Shown: positions 1-9,006, counted from the stretch's first letter. The stretch is DNA of 64,000 bases from a bacterium (GCA_014803525.1 JAAVBP010000001.1:1-64000), one strand, 5' to 3'. The notes: generated from the letters alone by a model not told the origin. A program made the numbers and translations.

Positions 1-154
1 TAGGATTTTCAAGGGCCGGGTTATACGGAACCGTGATTCCCCATTTTTGTTCAATCAGCAGGTGGATGTATTCAACATTGACCATTTGCCCCGCATGCGC
101 AGAATGGGACGCCAGACACCCAACAAAACCTAATATAATCAATAACTTGCGCAT
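1..154 (-). CDS. N-terminus of a secreted LRR-type surface protein (cut by window edge)
   Basis: Only the first 51 codons lie in the window. The start is an ATG after GGCAGAGGAGAAAGA, a good ribosome binding site. The product begins with a signal peptide (MRKLLIILGFVGCLASHSAHA) and then nearly matches the secreted LRR protein that starts at 29584: the stretch MVNVEYIHLLIEQKWGITV is the same in both. The upstream DNA is also shared. The gene is therefore a paralogue of that surface protein; whether it has the same repeat domain cannot be seen here. Confidence 0.85.
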   Translation of the reverse strand, partial: MRKLLIILGFVGCLASHSAHAGQMVNVEYIHLLIEQKWGITVPYNPALENP

Positions 155-285
155 TCTTTCTCCTCTGCCTAATATAAACGGTGGTTTCGATTAGGCATAG
201 TTTTGGCGCAAAAAACACTGGATTTATGGGGGGATTTTTTCTAATATTTATACGAAATTAAAGGACCCTTTTTTTACGGCAAAAA
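155..285 (-). promoter_or_regulatory. Conserved upstream block with TGCCTAAT inverted repeat
   Basis: This block is nearly identical to the 130 bases before the paralogous gene at 29584. It holds an inverted repeat, TGCCTAAT (166-173) and ATTAGGCA (190-197), 16 bases apart and directly upstream of the ribosome binding site. Such a dyad is a plausible operator or leader hairpin; no regulator is identified. The remaining bases up to 345 hold no gene. Confidence 0.6.
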
Positions 286-345
286 AAGTGTCCGCGATTG
301 GATACTGTGTGCCCTTATTCGCGCTGTTAAACGCTTGGACGATAT

Positions 346-1059
346 TTACAACACTTGCTTTTGCAATTCTATTAATTGGGCGCAACCATCCGCCGCCATA
401 TCCATCAGGCGCGTCAACTGCTCGCGCGTAAATGGATGCTGTTCACCGGTTGCCTGGATTTCTATAAATCGACCATCTTCGGTCATGACGAAATTTGAAT
501 CCAATTCCGCATCGCAATCTTCTTCATAATCCAAATCCAGAACCAATTCATCCCGCCACAGGCCCGCACTGACCGCGGCAATATGTTCACGGATTGGATT
601 GTCTGTTATACGGCCAGACTCTATCATTCCACGAATTGCCAAACTAAGTGCAACAAAACCGCCGGTGATCGACGCACATCGCGTTCCGCCGTCACCCTGG
701 ATCACATCACAGTCGATTGTGATTGTATTTTTGCCCAGCATATCCATATCCACCACACTGCGCAATGCCCGTCCAATCAGGCGTGATATTTCAACCGTCC
801 GATGATCGCGCGTCATTTGATCGTGCCCCTTGCGAGTGATATTTGCGCGCGGGATCATTGAATATTCGGCCGTGACCCACCCACCGGTTTTATTTTGCAT
901 CCGTTTCCATGTTGGCTGGCCGGACTCGACCGATGCAGTACACAAAACCTGCGTTCCGCCAATTTTGATCAGGCATGATCCCTCGGCCCATTTGTTGATA
1001 TGTGTTTCCATTGACACGGGACGCATCTGATTGGCATGGCGCAAAGATGGACGTAGCAT
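346..1059 (-). CDS. rph: Ribonuclease PH
   Basis: Phosphorolytic 3'-5' exoribonuclease that trims tRNA 3' ends in the cytoplasm. The 237-residue product has the normal family length and covers the whole RNase PH fold. It shows the N-terminal LRPSLRHANQMRPVSME segment, GWVTAEYSMIPRAN, and TIDCDVIQGDGGTRCASITGG around the phosphate-binding region. The ATG follows AAAGGAT at suitable distance. It is a single gene, divergent from the membrane protein at 1181, with about 120 bases between them for two promoters. Confidence 0.97.
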   Translation of the reverse strand: MLRPSLRHANQMRPVSMETHINKWAEGSCLIKIGGTQVLCTASVESGQPTWKRMQNKTGGWVTAEYSMIPRANITRKGHDQMTRDHRTVEISRLIGRALRSVVDMDMLGKNTITIDCDVIQGDGGTRCASITGGFVALSLAIRGMIESGRITDNPIREHIAAVSAGLWRDELVLDLDYEEDCDAELDSNFVMTEDGRFIEIQATGEQHPFTREQLTRLMDMAADGCAQLIELQKQVL

Positions 1060-1180
1060 TTTATAAATCCTTTGTTTACATTTGCCCGTATCATATCATG
1101 GACGGTATGGAATGCAATTTTTTTTGGGTTTGCATTTTTATATATATGTTGATACTATGCGCCCCACAAAGGAAAGATAA

Positions 1181-2206
1181 ATGTCAAAAAAAGTCAAACG
1201 ACTGTTTAAAAAACTGATCAGTTATTCTGGGATTTTTTTCTTTGTGCTGGCCGCCGGTATGTTGTGGTGGCAACTGCGCAATTACAGTCTGCACGATATT
1301 TTTCATGCGATTATAAATATTCCATTGCTTAATCTGGCGGCGGCATGTATGGCGTGTCTGGCCGGATATTTCGCATTGGCATTGTATGATTATCTGGCGC
1401 TGAATTATGTTGGCGAAAGCAAAAAGGTATCCTGGTGGAAATGGATGCTGGCCGGGATGCTGGGGTTCGCAATCAGTAATAATGCAGGTCATGCGGTGGT
1501 CAGTGGCGGCGCCATTCGTTATCGCCTGTATACCCGTTGGCGCATACGCGGCGGCGATATTGTAAAGATGCTAACCATATCCGGATTTACGTATTTCCTG
1601 GGGTGTGCATCAATTGTGATAATCGGGTATTTTCTGATACCGCATGATTTATTGGGTGCAACACCGGGTGCGCGCATGGGGATAAATGCACTGTTTGCGT
1701 TTTGTCTGGCGGCGGTGACGGCATACTTTGCGGTAACAATTATTTTCCGCAAGAAAAGTGTTAAAATCGGTCAAATACGTTTCCAGATACCATCAACAAA
1801 AATGGCGACAACGCAAATGTTATTGGGCATGACGGACAGTGTTTTGGCCGGATTGGTGCTGTATTTCTGTCTGATTCCATTTGTAAATATACCATTCGGC
1901 GTATTTATCGGCCTGTTTGTAATTGCCCAGACCATGGGCGTATTCAGCCAGGTTCCGGGTGGAATTGGCGTTTTTGAAACAATTTTCTTGGTCGCCCTGC
2001 CCGATACCGTGGACAAAGCAGATATTTTTGGCGCCCTGCTTGCGTTTCGCATAATATATTATGTGTTACCGCTGATTGGTGTTGGGGGATTATTCTTTAT
2101 ATACGAACGTTGGCTACACGCCCAGATGCACCGGTGGAAGGAACAGGTAAAACAAAAATTGCCCCAAATTCCGTCACTGCCCCGCCGCACCAGGAACAGG
2201 AAATAA
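1181..2206 (+). CDS. UPF0104/YbhN-type multi-pass membrane protein (flippase-like domain)
   Basis: The 341-residue protein has about eight hydrophobic segments and the family signature VPGGIGVFETIFL near residues 262-274, typical of the lysylphosphatidylglycerol synthetase transmembrane family (the flippase half of MprF). It lacks the soluble aminoacyl-transferase half, so the substrate is open; lipid translocation is only an inference. Residue 1 follows GGAAAGATAA. The basic C-terminus (LPRRTRNRK) should face the cytoplasm. It stands alone, followed by the RNase E/G leader. Confidence 0.85.
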   Translation: MSKKVKRLFKKLISYSGIFFFVLAAGMLWWQLRNYSLHDIFHAIINIPLLNLAAACMACLAGYFALALYDYLALNYVGESKKVSWWKWMLAGMLGFAISNNAGHAVVSGGAIRYRLYTRWRIRGGDIVKMLTISGFTYFLGCASIVIIGYFLIPHDLLGATPGARMGINALFAFCLAAVTAYFAVTIIFRKKSVKIGQIRFQIPSTKMATTQMLLGMTDSVLAGLVLYFCLIPFVNIPFGVFIGLFVIAQTMGVFSQVPGGIGVFETIFLVALPDTVDKADIFGALLAFRIIYYVLPLIGVGGLFFIYERWLHAQMHRWKEQVKQKLPQIPSLPRRTRNRK

Positions 2207-2416
2207 AATTACCTTGCGAATATGCCCCATGTCATGCTAAGCTATATATGCTTGTATGATATGGGGTAAATAGTTTGCTGTTTATACTGTCAATATTTTC
2301 CTTAATTCGCAGTGCGCTGATGGGTATCGTGGCGCCATTCCTTGGCATGGGCTGGACCGCCCCACGGGAACGGGTTATTTTCATATCGTATACGCCTGAA
2401 ACCAAAGGATTATTAT
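2207..2416 (+). promoter_or_regulatory. Intergenic region and probable 5' UTR of the RNase E/G gene
   Basis: There are 210 bases between the membrane protein and the RNase E/G start. A reading frame runs into the gene from 2342 but is not needed, because the internal ATG at 2417 has a good AAAGGAT site. RNase E genes are known to autoregulate through long 5' UTRs; a similar role is only an inference. An AT-rich stretch at 2241-2262 could hold a -10 element. Confidence 0.35.
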
Positions 2417-4210
2417 ATGTCAAAGAAAATATATGTGGACGCAGTCCACCCGGAGGAAACGCGTGTCGTCGTTGTGGATTCCGCAACGAATCGGGTTTCT
2501 GATTTTGACGTTGAAACAACGACCAAACCCCAGATAAAAGGGAACATTTATCTGGCCAAGGTTATTCGCGTTGAACCGTCATTACAGGCGGCATTTGTTG
2601 ATTATGGATCGGGCAAGAACGGATTTTTACCGTTTTCTGAAATTCACCCGGATTATTATCAGGTAACCGCTGAACAGAAAAAGAAATTATTAGAACTGGC
2701 GCATGCCAATATTGTCGACGACGATGACGACCCGGATGACGAAGGGGACGAGGTTGCCGAATACGATGATCACAGTGCCGGCGAAGACAACAAAGAATTT
2801 GTTAAACGCGCCCGTGAATTTAAAATCCAGGATGTTATTAAGCCAAAACAGATCTTGCTGGTCCAGGGGGTAAAAGAAGAACGCGGACAAAAAGGCGCGT
2901 CGATGACAACATACCTGTCACTGGCGGGACGTTTTGCGGTATTAATGCCGAATTCGCGCAAACGCAACAGCTATGGCATTTCCAAGAAGATTTCCGACAA
3001 ACCGGAACGCGCGCGCCTGCGTGAAATCCTGCACGGGTTAAAGATACCAAAGGGTATGACGGTTGTTCTGCGTACGGCGGCAATGGGTGCAGACGCGGCG
3101 GATATCGCGGCGGATTATGATTATCTGGTAAATTTGTGGAACGAAATACGCAAGACCACATTGGAATCTGTTGCGCCGGTGACAATTCATACCGAAGATT
3201 CGCTGTTGCGTCGCGTTGTTCGTGATTTCTTGGCGGATAAAGAAGACGTCTTGGTAATCCAGGGCGAAGAGGCATATGATGCCGCAAAACAGTATTTCCA
3301 ACAGATGTACGGTCGCGCACCGAAAAAGCAGCTGGTTCATTACAAGGATGCGGGCGTACCATTGATGGTAAAGGCCGGCGTTGAAAAACAGCTGGAAGGC
3401 CTGCACGGTCCATATGTTCAGTTGGCGTCCGGCGGTTCGCTGGTGATTAATCAGACCGAGGCGATGGTGACCATCGACGTGAACTCTGCCCGCGCGATCA
3501 AGGAAAAAGATATCGAACAAACCGCACTGAATACTAATCTTGAGGCGGCCGAAGAAATCGCACTGCAACTGCGCCTGCGTGATTTGGCGGGGATTGTCGC
3601 GATTGACTTTATCGATATGGAAGAAGAAAAGAACAACCGCAAACTGGAACTGAAAATGCGCGAGGTTATGAAGCGTGACCGCGCCCGCACCCAGGTTGCA
3701 AAAATCAATAACTTTGGCGTTTTGATGTTATCGCGCCAAAGATTGCGCAGCAGCTTTATGGAATCATCATACGTCGCATGTCCACACTGTATGGGTGCCG
3801 GTGTTGTGCCGTCTATCCAGACCGCGGCGATTATCATGTTCCGTCATCTGCAGGAAAAATTACTGGCCAAGGCGGCCCAGAAAATCATCATGACGGTGCC
3901 GACCGATGTCGCAATTTATCTGTTGAATCATAAACGCGCCGAACTGGCCGAGATGGAGGCAAAATTCGAAACAGAAATCGTTATCATGGGCGATGACAGT
4001 TTAATGAATATTGACCAGTATTCAATTCAGCGCGTTGCGCCGGAACAGAATAAAACGGACGATTTACTGGCTGCGCACGCGCCATCAACGGATGCAAAAA
4101 AGAAAAATACCCAGCATATGGATGCAAAAAAGACGACGATGAATGCGCCACGTCGTAAACGTAAAAAGCAGCCCCAGAAAAAGACAATCTGGCAAAAGCT
4201 GATTGGTTAA
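2417..4210 (+). CDS. rne: Ribonuclease E/G family endoribonuclease (short form)
   Basis: Endonuclease of mRNA decay and rRNA/tRNA processing. In order: an S1 RNA-binding domain (IKGNIYLAKVIRVEPSLQAA onward) interrupted by an acidic insert (DDDDDPDDEGDE, around residue 100), the 5' sensor and DNase I-like domain with the metal-binding aspartates in MVTIDVNSA and VAIDFIDME, and the Zn-link CPHCMGAG. The 597 residues end in a short lysine-rich tail, so the long degradosome scaffold of enterobacterial RNase E is missing; RNase G is the alternative name. The ATG at 2417 is preferred over upstream starts because of AAAGGAT six bases before it. Confidence 0.93.
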   Translation: MSKKIYVDAVHPEETRVVVVDSATNRVSDFDVETTTKPQIKGNIYLAKVIRVEPSLQAAFVDYGSGKNGFLPFSEIHPDYYQVTAEQKKKLLELAHANIVDDDDDPDDEGDEVAEYDDHSAGEDNKEFVKRAREFKIQDVIKPKQILLVQGVKEERGQKGASMTTYLSLAGRFAVLMPNSRKRNSYGISKKISDKPERARLREILHGLKIPKGMTVVLRTAAMGADAADIAADYDYLVNLWNEIRKTTLESVAPVTIHTEDSLLRRVVRDFLADKEDVLVIQGEEAYDAAKQYFQQMYGRAPKKQLVHYKDAGVPLMVKAGVEKQLEGLHGPYVQLASGGSLVINQTEAMVTIDVNSARAIKEKDIEQTALNTNLEAAEEIALQLRLRDLAGIVAIDFIDMEEEKNNRKLELKMREVMKRDRARTQVAKINNFGVLMLSRQRLRSSFMESSYVACPHCMGAGVVPSIQTAAIIMFRHLQEKLLAKAAQKIIMTVPTDVAIYLLNHKRAELAEMEAKFETEIVIMGDDSLMNIDQYSIQRVAPEQNKTDDLLAAHAPSTDAKKKNTQHMDAKKTTMNAPRRKRKKQPQKKTIWQKLIG

Positions 4211-4213
4211 AGA

Positions 4214-4238
4214 ATCCCCCAATTGGGGGATTTTTTTT
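4214..4238 (+). terminator. Intrinsic terminator after RNase E/G
   Basis: The hairpin AATCCCCCAATTGGGGGATT is followed by eight T. Its T run overlaps the stop codon of the small gene on the other strand. Confidence 0.9.
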
Positions 4239-4359
4239 AGTGGCCGTCATCCGTGACCGACGTTTCATAATCAGGATTTTTGTTATAGAAATCATTTAGT
4301 CTGTAAATTAAATCAGCTGGATTATCCGACACAGACGTTATTTGCTGTTTTTTGGTCAT
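4237..4359 (-). CDS. Small acidic protein of unknown function (40 aa)
   Basis: A 40-codon frame starts with ATG after a strong AGGGGGCGAAT site. The product begins MTKKQQITSVSDNPADLIYR and ends TSVTDDGH; it has no signal or membrane segment. Upstream lies a promoter-leader-terminator arrangement like that before the small HTH-like genes at 26243 and 59019, which supports it as a real gene. It shows no clear helix-turn-helix. Its stop codon lies in the T run of the RNase E/G terminator. Function unknown. Confidence 0.55.
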   Translation of the reverse strand: MTKKQQITSVSDNPADLIYRLNDFYNKNPDYETSVTDDGH

Positions 4360-4500
4360 ATTCGCCCCCTGTTGTTTTTTATTAAAAAACCACCAGAAAA
4401 ATTTCAAGTGGTTGGAGATTTTCTGTTGTAATCTATATTCTCAACAGACAGATTGGAGTTCTCACACTCCGCCCACGGTGTTACCCGCCGGCGGAATAAT
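4360..4500 (-). ncRNA. Candidate leader RNA, possible divergent member of leader family A
   Basis: Read on the minus strand, TATAAT (4498-4503) is followed by hairpins CCGCC/GGCGG, GGAGT/ACTCC and CTGTTG/CAACAG, then CTCCAACC running into a terminator stem AACCAC/GTGGTT with six T, then the ribosome binding site of the 40-aa gene. The order resembles leaders at 26063 and 59194, including CTCCAACC just before the terminator, but the sequences are too different to be sure of kinship. Bases 4504-4684 hold nothing I can support; a 62-codon frame there has no good start signal. Confidence 0.45.
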
Positions 4501-4684
4501 TATATACCAACAAAATCCCAATTGAAAATATTAACTGGATTGCCGCGATTATGCTCCTTTTGTCATTCCCCGCCCCGTTGCCCCTGCCAATACCTGGCCC
4601 CGCGCAAATGTAATTTCCGTGGATGATTCCCGGATGGGAACTTTGCGCCGCGGCCAGTACTGATGACAAATAACGGATGACGGA

Positions 4685-5977
4685 TTACTTCCTATTCAAA
4701 ATATCACCGGATTTGATAAATTCTGGTGTATCGTGCGGCAGGGATTTTTGCGCCCGTTTCGCATACGCGCGCGCTTTTTTGGCGTTGCCCATCAGCGAAT
4801 AATATTCCGCCATGGCCCAATTTGCCCGGCCATCACCATCATATGTGCGCGCCAACACCCAGTATGTCAGTGGTGACGGTTCTGTCAAATTTGCACGCAG
4901 GCATAATTCCCGTGCGCGTTCCACGTCACCCGCCCCACCGCGTTCGGTCAGGACCAGGGCCAGTGCCGTCTGAACCTGGGGTGCGGTGGTCAAATATTTC
5001 AATGCATTATCGTATGCGGCAACCGATGCGTCATAGCGTCCATCGGCAAATTCTATATCCCCAAGCAATTCCCAAAAGTATGGATTCTTTGGCGCGCGCG
5101 TGGTAAGCCCCCGCACCCCCACCGCCGCCGTATCAAATCGCCCACCCCGCATATCGGATATTGCGCGCGCATAAATGGCCCCGTCCGATGTATCACGCGC
5201 CGGATACGCGTCATTAACACGTGCCGGCGTATCCAAGTATCCTATCAGTTTCGCACGTACCAGTTCATATTTGGCACCATACTTTTTATCCGCGGATGTA
5301 TATTTACCCGGGTGCGCCGCAATGTATTCGCGCACGTTCTTTAAACGTTCGGCCGTTAATGGATGATTTATTCTGTTCGGATTTATTTTGGATTCGGCCG
5401 CGCCCGTTATATTTTGCATTTGCTCAAATACCGTGACAAATGCCGCCGGATCGTAACCCGCGCGCCGCATTATATCCAGCCCCAGGTTATCCGCCATGCG
5501 TTCTTCGTCCCGCGAAAATGACAGCATGCCCTGGGTCGCGACACCGCCCGCCCCGGCCAAGACGCCGGCCCCCAATGATGGTTCGCCCGATGCCGCCATA
5601 AGGCCGATACCCAATGCCTGAATCAATAATGCCCGGCGCATTTCCGCGGCCATGCGATCGGCCATTTGCGTCATGTGCCCGCCGACAGTGTGCCCCAGTT
5701 CGTGCGCGATTACCGCCTGAAGCGCCGCGGGCGATTTAATTTGCGTCAGCAGGCCGGTATACACATAAACATCTTCGCCGCCCGACACGAACGCGTTAAA
5801 GTCATCGTCATTTACAATATGAATCTTTAACCGATTGGGGGCGATATTTGCAGCCGTTGCAATCGGCGTCACCAGTTCATGCAGCAGATTTTCCGTTTCT
5901 GTATCATTGACCAATGTTGCCGCGCGCGCGGGCAACGCAACACACAGACATAATAAAATGGCAAAAACCTTACGCAC
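4685..5977 (-). CDS. Periplasmic M48 zinc metalloprotease with TPR repeats (BepA-like)
   Basis: Predicted periplasmic protease or chaperone for outer-membrane assembly. A signal peptide (RKVFAILLCLCVALPARAA) is followed by the M48 domain with AVIAHELGHTVGGH (HExxH zinc site) and the third ligand region DEERMADNLGLD. The C-terminal third contains TPR-like helices (YFWELLGDIEFADGRYDASV). TTG (5998), GTG and a second GTG (5977) are possible starts; 5977 is chosen because GTGGGGAT lies eight bases before it and it gives a compact signal peptide. It overlaps the recG stop by 8 bases, so both are probably co-translated. No transmembrane anchor is visible. Confidence 0.88.
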   Translation of the reverse strand: MRKVFAILLCLCVALPARAATLVNDTETENLLHELVTPIATAANIAPNRLKIHIVNDDDFNAFVSGGEDVYVYTGLLTQIKSPAALQAVIAHELGHTVGGHMTQMADRMAAEMRRALLIQALGIGLMAASGEPSLGAGVLAGAGGVATQGMLSFSRDEERMADNLGLDIMRRAGYDPAAFVTVFEQMQNITGAAESKINPNRINHPLTAERLKNVREYIAAHPGKYTSADKKYGAKYELVRAKLIGYLDTPARVNDAYPARDTSDGAIYARAISDMRGGRFDTAAVGVRGLTTRAPKNPYFWELLGDIEFADGRYDASVAAYDNALKYLTTAPQVQTALALVLTERGGAGDVERARELCLRANLTEPSPLTYWVLARTYDGDGRANWAMAEYYSLMGNAKKARAYAKRAQKSLPHDTPEFIKSGDILNRK

Positions 5978-8024
5978 TGATTGTATCCCCACGGTCAAAG
6001 ATATACATCAAATCGCGCGTCCATGCGGCGGGCGTGGTGCCATCCATCGCCGCACGGGACGCCAAACGAAACAGGTCGCGATGCATACGATAGTCTACAA
6101 AATGATACTGAATCCATCCGCTTTGTCGTGTGCCGATCAGTTCGCCGACACCACGCATCATTAAATCCTGTTCTGCAATGGCAAAGCCGTCGTCGGTTTC
6201 GCATAACACGTCCAGGCGGCGCATACCATCATCACTTAAATTCCGGCCGAATAATAATATGCAATAAGACTGCAAATTGCCGCGGCCAACGCGCCCGCGC
6301 AGCTGGTGCAATGCGGCCAGGCCAAAGCGTTCGGCGTTTTCAATCACGATAATTGTTGCGCGTGGGACGTCGATGCCAACCTCTATCACAGTTGTCGCGA
6401 CCAGCACCGGCATATTTGAATTATCATCGGCGAATTCGGCCATGACGGCATCGCGCACTTTCTTATCCATCTGGCCGTGGACCAGGCCACAACCCGGGAA
6501 ATATTGTTGCAGCCATGCGTGCCGCGCGACGGCCGCCGCCTGGTTCGGTTCGCCGTTTTCCTCGACCAGGGGACACACCCAAAAAACCTTGGCCCCCGAT
6601 GCAATCTGCGGCGCCAGGTGCGCGGCCAATTCATTGATGCGTGCGGCGGATACTTTCGATGTTTTGATGGGCAGGCGCCCGGCCGGTTTTTCATTTATAA
6701 TCGACACATCCATATCGCCATACATCGTCATGGACAGTGTTCGCGGTATCGGCGTCGCCGACAGTGCCAGCATATCCGGATGCGCGCCCTTGGCCCGCAG
6801 GGCCTCGCGCTGGGCCACACCAAAGCGATGCTGTTCATCAATAATAACGAGGCCCAGGTCTTTATATTCCACATCTTCGGAAAACAGGGCGTGCGTGCCG
6901 ACCACAACGCGTGTGCGCCCCGATCGCAGTGACACTAATTTTTCGCGGCGCGCCGCACCCTTGTCCCGGCCGGTGAGCACTTCGCACACAATGCCGATTT
7001 TATCGCACATGGGTTTTAGTTTTGCATAATGCTGTTGCGCCAGTGTGTCCGTCGGCGCCAGCAAGGCCGTCTGGGCCCCAAATTCTGCCATATGCACCGC
7101 GGCCGCCAGCGCAACGATTGTTTTACCCGATCCAACGTCCCCCTGGACCAGGCGCATCATCGGAATATCGCGCGCCATGTCGGCATAGATTTCATCCAGT
7201 GTTCGCGCCTGCGCGCCGGTTAGTTCGAATGGTAATGTCGCCCGGAATTTATCCATTAAATCATATTTCTTTGGGCGCACTGTGCGACGATTGCGGGCGG
7301 ATTGGCGTGCGCGGCGACTGATTGCAATGGCGGACTGATGCGCCAATAATTCGTAATAGGCGAGTTTCCCCATTGCCGTCGCATTCGGCAACAAATCGTC
7401 GGGACCGCCCGGAAAATGCACGGCGTGCAGGGCCTCAAAAAACTCACGCGTGTTATCATCCGTGCCAATCAGTTTATCGGGTAATGCGGCGAATACTTGA
7501 TCACGGATGTTGGTGAATGTTTTTTGTGTAACCCCCTCACCCGCCGGATAAATAACCTGCATCGATGGGATTTTGGCGATGTTTTCGGGTTCTTCGATAA
7601 ATTCGGGGTGATTGATAATGGCGCGGGTGCCGCTGCGCTCTAACCGGCCACTGACAATCCGCCATGCGCCGACGGGTAATTTTTTCAGCCAATATTCCAA
7701 ATAATTTGAATTAAAGAATTGAATTAAGACAGTGCCGCCCATGTGGTCGTTACAGACAATCTGGGTCGGGGCGCGGCGCCCGCGAAATGTGCGCCCGGGC
7801 CGGACGGATTTTACCATCAGTTCAATCGTGACCGTTTGTCCCGGTTCAGCATCCGCCACGCAGTCTGTCAGGGCCCGCGGCCGCACGCCGGACGGCCGAT
7901 GCAGCAAGAAATCCAGCACGCGACGGCCACCGATAACCTCCGCCAGGCGGGCGGCCAAGACCGGCCCCACGCCACGCACGAACTGCAGATCCGTATTTAG
8001 AAAATCGTATAAGTCTTGCTTCAT
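5970..8024 (-). CDS. recG: ATP-dependent DNA helicase RecG
   Basis: Branch-migration helicase that remodels stalled replication forks and Holliday junctions. The 684-residue product shows the N-terminal wedge/OB region (FVRGVGPVLAARLAEV), Walker A GDVGSGKTIVA, the DExH box IIDEQHRFG, LALSATPIPRT, and motif VI LHQLRGRVGRG. The ATG at 8024 is preferred over a GTG ten codons upstream because family members start close to this helix. It is first in a two-gene unit with the M48 protease. Confidence 0.96.
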   Translation of the reverse strand: MKQDLYDFLNTDLQFVRGVGPVLAARLAEVIGGRRVLDFLLHRPSGVRPRALTDCVADAEPGQTVTIELMVKSVRPGRTFRGRRAPTQIVCNDHMGGTVLIQFFNSNYLEYWLKKLPVGAWRIVSGRLERSGTRAIINHPEFIEEPENIAKIPSMQVIYPAGEGVTQKTFTNIRDQVFAALPDKLIGTDDNTREFFEALHAVHFPGGPDDLLPNATAMGKLAYYELLAHQSAIAISRRARQSARNRRTVRPKKYDLMDKFRATLPFELTGAQARTLDEIYADMARDIPMMRLVQGDVGSGKTIVALAAAVHMAEFGAQTALLAPTDTLAQQHYAKLKPMCDKIGIVCEVLTGRDKGAARREKLVSLRSGRTRVVVGTHALFSEDVEYKDLGLVIIDEQHRFGVAQREALRAKGAHPDMLALSATPIPRTLSMTMYGDMDVSIINEKPAGRLPIKTSKVSAARINELAAHLAPQIASGAKVFWVCPLVEENGEPNQAAAVARHAWLQQYFPGCGLVHGQMDKKVRDAVMAEFADDNSNMPVLVATTVIEVGIDVPRATIIVIENAERFGLAALHQLRGRVGRGNLQSYCILLFGRNLSDDGMRRLDVLCETDDGFAIAEQDLMMRGVGELIGTRQSGWIQYHFVDYRMHRDLFRLASRAAMDGTTPAAWTRDLMYIFDRGDTISA

Positions 8025-8102
8025 ATATAACGAAATGTAATAAAAATGCCGCACCGGTTCAATAACAAAAAGGTATTGCGCAATCCGAAAAAAATGTTAA
8101 AA

Positions 8103-8138
8103 TATGCCTAAAATAAACCTACGTTTTAATTAGGCATA
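8103..8138 (+). promoter_or_regulatory. TATGCCTAA / TTAGGCATA inverted repeat
   Basis: Perfect 9-base arms separated by 18 bases lie upstream of the secreted Cys-rich gene at 8156. The same core dyad (TGCCTAAT/ATTAGGCA, 16-base spacer) precedes the two LRR-type surface genes at 154 and 29584, suggesting a shared regulator of secreted proteins. Confidence 0.6.
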
Positions 8139-8155
8139 AAAATGGGGGCAAAATT

Positions 8156-8539
8156 ATGTGGAAATCCGGGTTTTTTGTAAAAATAAAACAAGCTAAAATA
8201 AACGTACCTTTTTGTGCAATGTTTATGGCGATGGCAACATATACTGCATATGCTGTAGACATAGTAGCATCAGACTGCCACGACTATGATTATGTATGTG
8301 GTGGAAAAAATTCCGGTTGCGCAGTTGTAGACCATACAAAAGTAAGTTGTGAAAAAGGCTGGACCTTATCATCAGATCGCAAGACATGCACCCGTTCGCC
8401 CAGCACCGGCAGTGATAACAAAGGCAATTATATCGAGACTTACGGATCATGTGCCCCAACAGAAGTACCGTGTTTTAAATATGACACAAGCTGTACTAAT
8501 CAAGATGCGTCTTGTATAAAATCACCAGGAATAGTATAA
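8156..8539 (+). CDS. Small secreted cysteine-rich protein of unknown function
   Basis: The 127-residue product has an N-terminal hydrophobic export signal (FCAMFMAMATYTAYA) and then many cysteines (DCHDYDYVCGG, CAPTEVPCFKYDTSC), so disulfides outside the cytoplasm are likely. No family is recognised. An internal ATG near residue 22 could be the real start, because the first ATG has only a weak GGGGGCAAAATT site. It is followed by a strong terminator and preceded by the TGCCTAA dyad shared with other secreted-protein genes here. Confidence 0.65.
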   Translation: MWKSGFFVKIKQAKINVPFCAMFMAMATYTAYAVDIVASDCHDYDYVCGGKNSGCAVVDHTKVSCEKGWTLSSDRKTCTRSPSTGSDNKGNYIETYGSCAPTEVPCFKYDTSCTNQDASCIKSPGIV

Positions 8540-8572
8540 AAATCCGCGGTTATTTTATAACCGCGGATTTTA
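8538..8572. terminator. Bidirectional terminator between the Cys-rich gene and the phage cluster
   Basis: AAAATCCGCGG and CCGCGGATTTT form a symmetric hairpin with A and T runs on both sides, so it can end transcription from the plus-strand gene and from the minus-strand phage operon. Confidence 0.9.
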
Positions 8573-8807
8573 TCATTGTCAGGTCTTCTTTGATTCCGTC
8601 GATTTTCATCTGCATCTGGCCAATACCGGTTTCCAATATCGTTGCGCGATTTTCCAGTGTCGTGATGCGATGCTCGTTACGCTCAATCTCCGCCAGTGAC
8701 GAATCCTGGCGCGCGACCCAATATATCATGCCGGCGATAAAGGCGATTAAAAACCAGCCGTCGCGCAGGGTATCAACAATGCCCATTATGCTACTTTCTT
8801 TTTTCAT
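8550..8807 (-). CDS. Small phage membrane protein with coiled coil
   Basis: The 85-residue product has one membrane segment (GWFLIAFIAGMIYWVA) followed by a coiled-coil helix (LAEIERNEHRITTLENRATI). It is the last gene of the phage operon; its ATG overlaps the TGA of the previous gene (ATGA), indicating coupled translation. Topology suits an envelope or lysis accessory protein, but no family is recognised. Confidence 0.6.
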   Translation of the reverse strand: MKKESSIMGIVDTLRDGWFLIAFIAGMIYWVARQDSSLAEIERNEHRITTLENRATILETGIGQMQMKIDGIKEDLTMIKSAVIK

Positions 8808-8808
8808 T

Positions 8809-9003
8809 TCATTGTTTCCCCCGTCTCACAAGATTTTCAATCTGGTGCACCAGGGCGCGCTGCGCCTCGAGTCCGCGCAGCTCCGCATCCGTTGATGCGG
8901 GCCCGAGTGTCCGTTCAATCGTTATTTTGCGCAGATGATTTAACACCATCGCGCCCGCCGCGGTGCCAAAACACCGTGCATAGTTTTGTTCCAGGTCTTG
9001 CAT
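8809..9003 (-). CDS. Bbp19-like small phage protein
   Basis: The 64-residue sequence contains LRGLEAQRALVHQIENLVRRG, the pattern of the phage Bbp19-like family found beside podovirus portal genes. It starts with ATG three bases after the portal stop and ends in TGA overlapping the next start. The TGA shows this phage cluster uses TGA as a stop. The role is unknown; a head or connector accessory function is inferred from position. Confidence 0.7.
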   Translation of the reverse strand: MQDLEQNYARCFGTAAGAMVLNHLRKITIERTLGPASTDAELRGLEAQRALVHQIENLVRRGKQ

Positions 9004-9006
9004 ATT

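Noticed and set aside
4481-4669. 62-codon minus-strand frame after the M48 gene
   Set aside because: It overlaps the promoter and leader of the 40-aa gene and has no convincing ribosome binding site.
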